NCBI GenBank assembly: GCA_002070945.1
Contig: MWEG01000118.1
Span: 1 to 36,375 of the forward strand
Reading direction: 5' to 3'
Source of the DNA: Lentisphaerae bacterium ADurb.Bin082
GTDB taxonomy: Bacteria; Verrucomicrobiota; Lentisphaeria; Oligosphaerales; Oligosphaeraceae
Length of the DNA stretch: 36,375 bases
Position numbers and translations under genes: made by a program. Shown piece by piece: positions 27,642 to 36,375 of the stretch (within the stretch, counting starts at the first letter, position 1; every line of letters begins with the position of its first letter). The notes beneath the pieces were generated by a model that did no database searches, was not told the DNA's origin, and saw only the letters and a list, made by a program, of their open reading frames with translations.

Positions 27642-28748
27642 TTACTGTTGCAGGTGCGGCATTCCGGAGGGCGTGACTATTTTCAGGTCGCCGATGGTTT
27701 CCTGCGGCAGCGTTGGTTGGCCAGGGGAATCTCTCAGGAGGAGAAACCCGGTTCTCGGGTAGCGTTTGGCTAACTTTTGCGCCAAATCGACGCCGCCGAT
27801 GAAAACGGCAGTCGAAAAAATATCGGAATGCAGGCCCCGAGGCGTTCGCACCGTGACCCCTGCCCAGAAATCGCCGGGATAGCCGGTGCGCGGATCCATC
27901 AGGTGGCCGACTTTCTTGCCGTCGATGAGGCGAAAACGCTGGTAGTTGCCGCTGGTGGAGATGCAGGCACCCTGCAATTCCAAGGTGGCGGCCAGCCGGT
28001 CGGGTGAACACGGATCGCGAATTCCGACCAGAAAGGGCTGGCCTGGCGTTGGGGTTTTCGCTGACGCCAGAATGTTGCCGCCGAGGTCTAAAAGAAAGAC
28101 CTTGAGGCCGTGTTTGGACAGCACGACGCTGCTTGCTTCCAGGGCAAAGCCCTTGGCCAGGCCGCCAAAGTCGAGTCGCATGCCTGGGATAGGGAAGGAA
28201 ACCGAGCGCTGCTCCTGGTCAAGCGTCAATTTGTCAAAGCCGACTTTTTGCCTGGCCGCGGCGATATCGGCTTCAGTGGGAAGGGCGGCGGACTGGCCAT
28301 GAAAGCCCCATGTCTGCATGAGCGGCCCGACCGTCACGTCAAAAGCGCCGTCAGTGAGGAGCCAGGCTTCCTCGGCAGCCTTGATGATGTCCCAGAGCGT
28401 CTCGGAACATACGACCGGATGGTCGTGAGCCTGTTGGTTCAGGCGGCTCAACTCGCTGTCCGTAGCAAAGACATTGATGGTGTCATGCAGATTCTGCAAG
28501 ACGGCGTTCAGTTCCCGGAACGCATCATTGGCTTGGGCGCTGGCAACGTCCCCCCAGACCTGTAGATTGCAGGCCGTGTTGAAGACGAAAAAATGATATT
28601 CGTGGGTTGGCCCGGCGGGCGCTGGCATCGGCCGCCGCAGATAGGCCAGGTAAGCCAGGACACCGCCCAGGCCGAGGATGATAGCATAACGGATGACACG
28701 CCGGAAAAGGCCGGAACGCTGAAGTGAAGTCGCTGGACTGGTAGGCAT
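27642..28748 (-). CDS. apbE: FAD:protein FMN transferase (ApbE family), membrane-anchored
   Basis: 368 residues. It attaches FMN from FAD to threonine residues of target flavoproteins (for example Rnf/Nqr subunits) on the outer side of the membrane. A signal-anchor helix lies at 19-36 (IRYAIILGLGGVLAYLAY). Family motifs are all present: FAT-DSELSRLN (94-104), RLDFGGLAKGFALE (191-204), LLDLGGNI (219-226), CISTSGNYQRF (262-272), HLMDPRTGYP (282-291), and the magnesium-binding SDIFSTA with D309 and T313. Length is normal. No Rnf or Nqr gene is in the window, so its target lies elsewhere. It is 58 nt downstream of the pilin-like gene. No Shine-Dalgarno is obvious before the ATG. Confidence 0.93.
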   Translation of the reverse strand: MPTSPATSLQRSGLFRRVIRYAIILGLGGVLAYLAYLRRPMPAPAGPTHEYHFFVFNTACNLQVWGDVASAQANDAFRELNAVLQNLHDTINVFATDSELSRLNQQAHDHPVVCSETLWDIIKAAEEAWLLTDGAFDVTVGPLMQTWGFHGQSAALPTEADIAAARQKVGFDKLTLDQEQRSVSFPIPGMRLDFGGLAKGFALEASSVVLSKHGLKVFLLDLGGNILASAKTPTPGQPFLVGIRDPCSPDRLAATLELQGACISTSGNYQRFRLIDGKKVGHLMDPRTGYPGDFWAGVTVRTPRGLHSDIFSTAVFIGGVDLAQKLAKRYPRTGFLLLRDSPGQPTLPQETIGDLKIVTPSGMPHLQQ

Positions 28749-28806
28749 GGCTAAATGAGGCTGGAGAAGACGGCTTATGATAGCTTAGGACAAGCGAAAT
28801 CCGTCA

Positions 28807-29208
28807 CTAGGATTTGCGGTAGACTCCATTTCCGTAATAGAGAAAACCGTACTTGTTCCAGCCGTTCCAGCCGGGCTGGAAGGCCGGTCCCGACGGGCAG
28901 TGCAGCCCAGCGTATGCGCTCGGACGGGTGTGGATCGGGACGTCGCCGCCGCGATATGGGTGAATGGCATTCACCCAACGGAAGTTATAGCTGGACTCCC
29001 AGCCCTTGTAGTCATCCGCGTACAGATGACAGAATAGGCTGTTCTGCTTGAGGTTGTTGATACACGAGAGCGAACGGGCCTTCTCACGAGCCTTGGACAA
29101 CGCAGGCAACACCACCATCGCCGCCAGAATGGCAATAATCGCGATGACGACCAGGAGTTCAAGCTGCGTGAAGAGCAATGCCCTGTGAAGTGCGTCCATG
29201 AACCCCAT
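28807..29208 (-). CDS. Short type IV pilin-like / type II secretion pseudopilin-like protein
   Basis: 133 residues. The N-terminal helix [20 protein letters not shown], followed by [20 protein letters not shown], is the hallmark of the abundant prepilin-like proteins of Lentisphaerae and Planctomycetes. The conserved glutamate at mature position 5 is present. The residue before the expected cleavage site is leucine (ALL-FTQ) rather than the glycine that prepilin peptidase needs, and the 133-residue length is short for the group (often 200-300). The C-terminus has the usual aromatic, glycine-rich pattern. A second ATG at 29199 with AAGGG 9 nt upstream is an equally good start. The gene may be decayed or its product may stay an uncleaved membrane anchor. 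Confidence 0.75.
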   Translation of the reverse strand: MGFMDALHRALLFTQLELLVVIAIIAILAAMVVLPALSKAREKARSLSCINNLKQNSLFCHLYADDYKGWESSYNFRWVNAIHPYRGGDVPIHTRPSAYAGLHCPSGPAFQPGWNGWNKYGFLYYGNGVYRKS

Positions 29209-29276
29209 CCCTTATATTTTTAGCGTAAGAACCCAGGCAATGGCATCCAGGTGACAAAATTGCATTTGGGCTTGTC

Positions 29277-29300
29277 TTAGCATATTGTTTAGCATATTGT
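29277..29300. repeat. Perfect 12-bp tandem direct repeat at the pilin-like gene promoter
   Basis: TTAGCATATTGT occurs twice head to tail (29277-29288 and 29289-29300). The second copy overlaps the predicted -10 box of the minus-strand promoter and the first covers its start point, so it could be an operator. Confidence 0.7.
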
Positions 29301-29324
29301 ACTGTGATGAACTTGAAATTGCAA
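29296..29324 (-). promoter_or_regulatory. Predicted promoter of the pilin-like/apbE genes
   Basis: Minus strand: TTGCAA (29319-29324), 17-nt spacer, TACAAT (29296-29301). Start would be near 29289, about 80 nt before the gene. The stretch from 29325 to 29559 holds nothing else that I can recognise. Confidence 0.5.
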
Positions 29325-29559
29325 TGCCGCCACGCGAAAAAAGCGGAAAGTCTATTTTCGGCGGCTTGGCTTGGCCAGGGCGCCTGGAAGCACAGTCGGG
29401 GGTTTGCGAGGGGCGGGAGGGGCCACAGAGTCTTTCCTCCCGTGCGCCCCGCCTGGCGACCGAACGGCTGAACTTCAGTTTAGACCTGGCAGCAACGTGT
29501 AAAAACGATGTTTTTCCAGCGGCTTTTTTTCCTAAGGCAATTTTTCGTGGCGTGTCGAC

Positions 29560-29587
29560 TTGCAAAAAGCGGAATTGTGGGTAAAAT
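29560..29587 (+). promoter_or_regulatory. Promoter of tRNA-Val
   Basis: Plus strand: TTGCAA (29560-29565), 16-nt spacer, TAAAAT (29582-29587). The predicted start near 29594 leaves about 13 nt before the tRNA. Confidence 0.6.
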
Positions 29588-29606
29588 AAGAACTTGTTAT
29601 CTGCGA

Positions 29607-29683
29607 GCGCGCATAGTTCAGTTGGTTAGAACGCTATCTTCACACGGTAGAGGTCACAGGTTCGAATCCTGTTGCGCGCACCA
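29607..29683 (+). tRNA. tRNA-Val, anticodon CAC (reads GUG)
   Basis: Complete cloverleaf. Acceptor stem GCGCGCA (29607-29613) pairs with TGCGCGC (29673-29679). D arm GTTC/GAAC (29616-29619, 29629-29632). Anticodon stem CTATC/GGTAG around loop TTCACAC, anticodon at 29641-29643. T arm ACAGG-TTCGAAT-CCTGT (29656-29672). Discriminator A and encoded CCA (29681-29683). tRNA genes are common integration points, and the DNA to its right is accessory in character. Confidence 0.97.
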
Positions 29684-29706
29684 ATTTTGGACAAATTGAG
29701 ACACGA

Positions 29707-29753
29707 AAAAGCCCCTCGCTGGCAAGTCGCCAGCATGGGGCTTTTAGTTTTTT
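29707..29753 (+). terminator. Rho-independent terminator after tRNA-Val
   Basis: AAAAGCCCC (29707-29715) pairs with GGGGCTTTT (29737-29745). Inside it GCTGGC (29718-29723) pairs with GCCAGC (29729-29734). A T-rich tail follows. Because an A-tract precedes the stem, it may also stop minus-strand transcripts arriving from the sRNA array. Confidence 0.9.
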
Positions 29754-29820
29754 GGGTGCAACTTTGGGATGAGCAGGGACGCGGCCGGGTCAAATCATTT
29801 CCATGTGAGATTGCGCAAAC

Positions 29821-29883
29821 AAAAAAGGGTTCGCCCTGGTGCAGGTGCTCCCGAAGGTGGCCTTCCCGCGATTGGCGAACCCC
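29821..29883 (-). ncRNA. Predicted small RNA 1 of the array
   Basis: Transcript of about 63 nt from near 29883. The 5' arm GGGTTCGCC (complement of 29874-29882) pairs perfectly with the 3' arm GGCGAACCC (complement of 29827-29835), and six U (29821-29826) follow at once. The interior has a CC(UUCG)GG hairpin (UUCG = complement of 29852-29855), shared with units 5 and 6. No protein-coding frame is credible. The family is not recognised. Confidence 0.6.
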
Positions 29884-29889
29884 GAGCTT

Positions 29890-29918
29890 ATCTTACGTCG
29901 CTTTTTCCCAGATGTCAA
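29890..29918 (-). promoter_or_regulatory. Promoter of small RNA 1
   Basis: TTGACA at 29913-29918, 17-nt spacer, TAAGAT at 29890-29895. The start point falls at the first base of the RNA's closing stem. Confidence 0.7.
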
Positions 29919-29928
29919 GTGTCCGGGG

Positions 29929-30051
29929 AAATAAAAATGACGCGCAGCCCAATGAATGACTGCGGCGTTGATAATGCCTGACAAAGTCAATTCACGCCCC
30001 CCCGGCCAGACCTGCCACGTCACTGCGGTGATTCACTCTTTGGCTACTGTA
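29929..30051 (-). ncRNA. Predicted small RNA 2 of the array (contains a CRISPR-repeat-like stretch)
   Basis: Transcript of about 120 nt from near 30051. The 3' end is a hairpin with one bulge (ACG, bulged C, CGCAG pairing with CTGCG, CGT) followed by CATTTTTATTT (U-tract complement of 29929-29937). Unlike its neighbours no long stem joins its two ends. Its middle contains GCGTGAATTGA (complement of 29987-29997), identical to part of the CRISPR repeat 2 kb away. Confidence 0.45.
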
Positions 30052-30057
30052 ACAACT

Positions 30058-30086
30058 GCTTTACGCTGCTTTTTTACCGATGTCAA
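30058..30086 (-). promoter_or_regulatory. Promoter of small RNA 2
   Basis: TTGACA at 30081-30086, 17-nt spacer, TAAAGC at 30058-30063. The -10 is the second weakest of the six (3/6). Confidence 0.55.
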
Positions 30087-30099
30087 GCGGCCTATAAAT

Positions 30100-30224
30100 A
30101 AAAAAAAGCAGTAGTGCCACCGTGGTCATTACTGCCCAAGAACACTTACGAAAAGTTGGCTCTTGAACAACCCCAGTTCTCCAGGGGATCGGCCCGCATA
30201 ACGCGGTAACAGCACATACTGCTA
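30100..30224 (-). ncRNA. Predicted small RNA 3 of the array (longest, multi-hairpin)
   Basis: Transcript of about 125 nt from near 30224. End-to-end stem: AGCAGTATGTGC (complement of 30212-30223) with GCACTACTGCT (complement of 30107-30117), one bulge, then seven U. Inside, three hairpins can be drawn: CCGC/GCGG (30194-30206), CCCC/GGGG (30171-30187), and CAAGA/TCTTG (30137-30165) enclosing ACTT/AAGT. A compact branched fold is therefore likely. The family is not recognised. Confidence 0.6.
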
Positions 30225-30230
30225 AGGGTT

Positions 30231-30259
30231 AGTTTACGTCGCTTTTTCCCAGATGTCAA
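30231..30259 (-). promoter_or_regulatory. Promoter of small RNA 3
   Basis: TTGACA at 30254-30259, 17-nt spacer, TAAACT at 30231-30236. The spacer is identical to that of promoter 1 over its whole 17 nt. Confidence 0.7.
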
Positions 30260-30270
30260 GCGGCCGACAA

Positions 30271-30347
30271 TAAAAAAGCCGAGCCTTGATCCATGGTGAT
30301 ATGCCAAAGGCAGTGATCGTACTCATGCGGAAAGCCCGGCTTAGATA
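30271..30347 (-). ncRNA. Predicted small RNA 4 of the array
   Basis: Transcript of about 77 nt from near 30347. Closing stem AAGCCGGGC (complement of 30334-30342) with GCTCGGCTT (complement of 30276-30284), 9 bp including one G-U pair, then a U-tract at 30271-30277. The interior has a TGCC/GGCA hairpin (30302-30312) and no UUCG motif, so it is a different type from units 1, 5 and 6. Confidence 0.6.
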
Positions 30348-30353
30348 ATTTAT

Positions 30354-30382
30354 AGAATACCGCCGCTTTTCGTCAGTGTCAA
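30354..30382 (-). promoter_or_regulatory. Promoter of small RNA 4
   Basis: TTGACA at 30377-30382, 17-nt spacer, TATTCT at 30354-30359. Arms CCGCTT and AAGCGG around the -35 and spacer are complete here. Confidence 0.65.
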
Positions 30383-30392
30383 GCGGCTAACG

Positions 30393-30463
30393 AAATAAAA
30401 CATGGATCCACGCAGCGGACAGGAACCCCCCCGAAGGGCGTCACCCTGGTATGGTGGATCCAT
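30393..30463 (-). ncRNA. Predicted small RNA 5 of the array
   Basis: Transcript of about 70 nt from near 30463. Closing stem ATGGATCCAC (complement of 30454-30463) with GTGGATCCAT (complement of 30402-30411), 10 perfect pairs, then GTTTTATTT. Interior: CAGG/CCTG stem around a CCC(UUCG)GGG hairpin (UUCG complement of 30432-30435). Confidence 0.6.
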
Positions 30464-30469
30464 AACTTT

Positions 30470-30497
30470 ATTTTAGGCCGCTTTTCCCCGATGTCAA
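30470..30497 (-). promoter_or_regulatory. Promoter of small RNA 5
   Basis: TTGACA at 30492-30497, 16-nt spacer, TAAAAT at 30470-30475 (5/6). The best -10 of the set. Confidence 0.7.
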
Positions 30498-30511
30498 GCG
30501 ATTGCATGAAT

Positions 30512-30578
30512 AAAAAAGGGTTCACCATCTTACAGGAGCCCCCCCCGAAGAGGCGTCATCCAGCGCCTAGTGAACCCA
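30512..30578 (-). ncRNA. Predicted small RNA 6 of the array
   Basis: Transcript of about 67 nt from near 30578. Closing stem GGGTTCAC (complement of 30570-30577) with GTGAACCC (complement of 30518-30525), then six U (30512-30517). The interior carries CCUC(UUCG)GGGG (UUCG complement of 30546-30549) and shares a TGACGCC...CTTCGGGGGGG...TCCTG pattern with unit 5. Confidence 0.6.
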
Positions 30579-30583
30579 AATCT

Positions 30584-30612
30584 TACTTTGCACCGCTTTT
30601 TACCGATGTCAA
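30584..30612 (-). promoter_or_regulatory. Promoter of small RNA 6 (degenerate -10)
   Basis: TTGACA at 30607-30612 and the conserved spacer are intact. The -10 at 17-nt spacing is AAAGTA (complement of 30584-30589), a poor match; TAAGAT lies 4 nt further on. It abuts the left end of the transposase region, which may have cut the array short. Confidence 0.45.
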
Positions 30613-30616
30613 GCGA

Positions 30617-32041
30617 TTGATGAAATTATTGTGCTGGACATGGATAATTGGAAAGTCGTCAAACGGGCTGGTTTTGGAAGGTTGCCCCGCCGCATGGCCA
30701 GGCGCGAGTCCGACCAGGAGCGGCGTCAGGTGTTTGCGGTGCCCGTCTCCACTCTTCGAGACGACCGGCCCGACGAGTTCACGACTTCCATGGGCGGCAT
30801 TTTGCTGTTCGCGCATCTGATGGTCAAGTATCGGATTGATGAGGCCATCGCGGAATCCAGGTACCCGGAAAGCAAATGCCTGCCGGGCCTCCAGTCCGTG
30901 CTGTCCGTCCTAGGGCTGAAATTGTCCGGCTTCCAGCGCTACAGCCACGATGACCAGTGGTGCATGGATTGCGGGCTGGGTTTGTTCGCGGGCATGAACG
31001 TGCTGCCCAAGACCGCTTGGCTGTCAAGCTATTCGTTCCGCGTGACCAGGGACATGAACGTGAAGTTTCTCAAAAAGATGAACGCAATATGGCAAGGCGC
31101 CGGCTTGGCCGAGGGACCCCAGTGCCTGGACTTCACCGCCATCCCCTGCTGGGGCGAAGACTTGCATTTGGAGAACAACTGGTCAGGAAAGCGGGGCAAG
31201 GCGATCAAAAGCATCCAGGCCGCACTGGCGCACTCCCCGGATACGGGAATCATTTGCTACGGCGAAGCGGGCATCCGCCACGATCATGAAGGAGACGTGG
31301 TGCTGGAATTTCTGGATTTCTACAGGGGGGCGGCGGAGCATCTCCCCAGTACCTCGTGTTTGACAGCAAGTTCACCACCTATCAGAACCTTGGCAAACTG
31401 AATGCGGAGGGGGTTAAATTCCTGACCGTCCGAAGGCGGGGGCGCAACCTGGTCGCGGACATCGAGGCACTCCCTGACACTGCGTGGAAGAGATTGAAGG
31501 TGGAGTGCGCGGAAGGCTTCCGGACGCTCCGGGTCAACGACTCGCTTGTGCCGTTGAAGGGATACGGCGGCGAGGTTCGTCAAATCGCCATCACCGGGCA
31601 CGGGAAAATCAAGCCTGCGCTGCTCATCACCAACGATTTGTCCACTCCGGCGGAGTCGCTGATCCAGACCTACGCGCGCCGTTGGCTGGTTGAAAAGAGC
31701 ATTTCTGAGCAAATTTACTTCTTCCACCTGAACCGGGTGTCGTCGTCAATTGTCATCAAAGTTGACTTCGACCTCACCATGTCAATTCTGGCTCGCAATC
31801 TTTATCACCTGCTGGCCAGGGAACTGACCGGCTATGGGCAGTGCGAGTCGGAAACCCTCTTCAACAAATTCATCGACAATATGGCGACAATCCGATACGG
31901 TGAAGAGAAGGTCGAGGCCGTGTTGAAAAAGAAAAGGGGGCTGCCATTGCTGCTGGAAATGGGAAAGAGCTTCGACGCGCAGAAAATCCTCTGGATGGGT
32001 AATCGACGGCTCACGTTTTCCGGCGCGACAATTTCATGAAT
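30617..32041 (+). mobile_element. Possible insertion sequence carrying the frameshifted transposase
   Basis: ATGAAATT at 30620-30627 and AATTTCAT at 32030-32037 are inverted copies flanking the transposase frame; the match extends imperfectly (13-14 of about 18 bases). The right arm overlaps the stop codon. I see no target-site duplication, so the exact ends are uncertain. Confidence 0.35.
30631..32039 (+). pseudogene. DDE transposase (IS4-like superfamily), interrupted by a -1 frameshift
   Basis: Two overlapping frames, 30631-31401 and 31356-32039, join into one protein of about 469 residues if the reading shifts by -1 in the G6 run at 31325-31330. The first frame carries the first catalytic aspartate (CLDFTAIPCWGED). 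The second continues with the second aspartate (YLVFDSKFTTYQNL) and the glutamate block (YARRWLVEKSISEQIYFF). Both halves of the catalytic domain are therefore present but split. No canonical X-XXY-YYZ slippery heptamer in the correct phase is visible, so a mutation or a homopolymer sequencing error is more likely than programmed shifting. The GTG at 30631 or the ATG at 30640 could be the start. It separates the sRNA array from the CRISPR array. Confidence 0.85.
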
Positions 32042-32083
32042 TTAGGGTTAATTTAAAACCGTGAAAATCGGTGATAATTAAAA

Positions 32084-36375
<4,292 letters not shown>

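Larger units (their letters stand above)
29890..30612 (-). repeat. Family of six near-identical promoter repeats heading an sRNA array
   Basis: Six copies of one element at 29890-29918, 30058-30086, 30231-30259, 30354-30382, 30470-30497 and 30584-30612. On the minus strand each reads TTGACA, then a conserved spacer with the GGGAAAAAGCG theme, then a -10 box 16-17 nt away. Most copies also carry arms CGCTT and AAGCG around the -35 and spacer. Copies are 115-175 nt apart and all point left. The DNA between them is different in each interval but folds back on itself. Confidence 0.8.

Noticed and set aside
29740..30620. Integron attC sites or tRNA-like genes as an explanation of the repeated units
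   Set aside because: No RYYYAAC/GTTRRRY core pairs at the unit ends, no integrase, and no T-arm or anticodon-like structure; promoter plus terminator signals explain the layout better.
29740..30620. Small open frames inside the sRNA units
   Set aside because: Short, not shared between units, and interrupted by the structured arms and U-tracts.
31320..31335. Programmed -1 frameshifting in the transposase
   Set aside because: The G6 run is suggestive, but the zero-frame codons do not form an X-XXY-YYZ heptamer; mutation or sequencing error is simpler.

Overview
The window looks like a chromosome segment of a Lentisphaerota/Verrucomicrobiota-type bacterium (a Lentisphaeria relative is my best guess, not proven). 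Four things suggest this: a short pilin-like protein with the [19 protein letters not shown] start and the [12 protein letters not shown] continuation that is abundant in Lentisphaeria; a large LRR plus Listeria/Bacteroides-repeat surface protein; a sugar ABC transporter whose binding protein is fused to a permease; and paired BatA/VWA membrane proteins. GC content is high. Most protein genes from 4.9 to 29.2 kb lie on the minus strand.

Layout. 1-4779 (+) is the 3' part of a giant repeat-built surface protein. 4966-18101 (-) is a long co-directional run, read from right to left: binding-protein/permease fusion, a second permease with a very large insertion, a secreted TPR/sensor-like protein, a small secreted protein, an alpha/beta hydrolase, and two membrane VWA proteins overlapping by 4 nt. 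18453-20021 (-) is a zinc-ribbon/GYF-like membrane protein with its own strong promoter. 20260-27410 (-) is an export-type ABC cluster (large membrane-anchored GldG-like protein, ATPase, double-length ABC-2 permease) followed by a HEAT-repeat protein. 27642-29208 (-) holds an apbE-type flavin transferase and the small pilin-like gene.

29.6-36.4 kb is accessory DNA. A tRNA-Val(CAC) with promoter and terminator is followed by about 800 nt without protein genes. This stretch resolves into six tandem minus-strand transcription units. Each has a near-identical promoter (TTGACA, 16-17 nt spacer, -10), then 63-125 nt that in five of six units is closed by an 8-12 bp end-to-end stem, then a U-tract. 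I do not recognise this family; it is the most interesting item here. One unit carries 11 bases identical to the neighbouring CRISPR repeat. A frameshifted DDE transposase separates this sRNA array from a very large CRISPR array (66 repeats of 32 nt, 65 spacers) that runs to the end of the window. Repeat sequence and decay pattern indicate type I-C, transcribed leftwards, with the leader and probably the cas genes beyond the right edge.

How the parts work together: the 13.3-18.1 kb genes form a carbohydrate importer whose ATPase is not encoded in the window (such permeases commonly use a shared MsmK-type ATPase). The 22.2-27.4 kb genes form a separate ABC-2 system. The right-hand end looks like a defence or mobile region anchored beside a tRNA gene.
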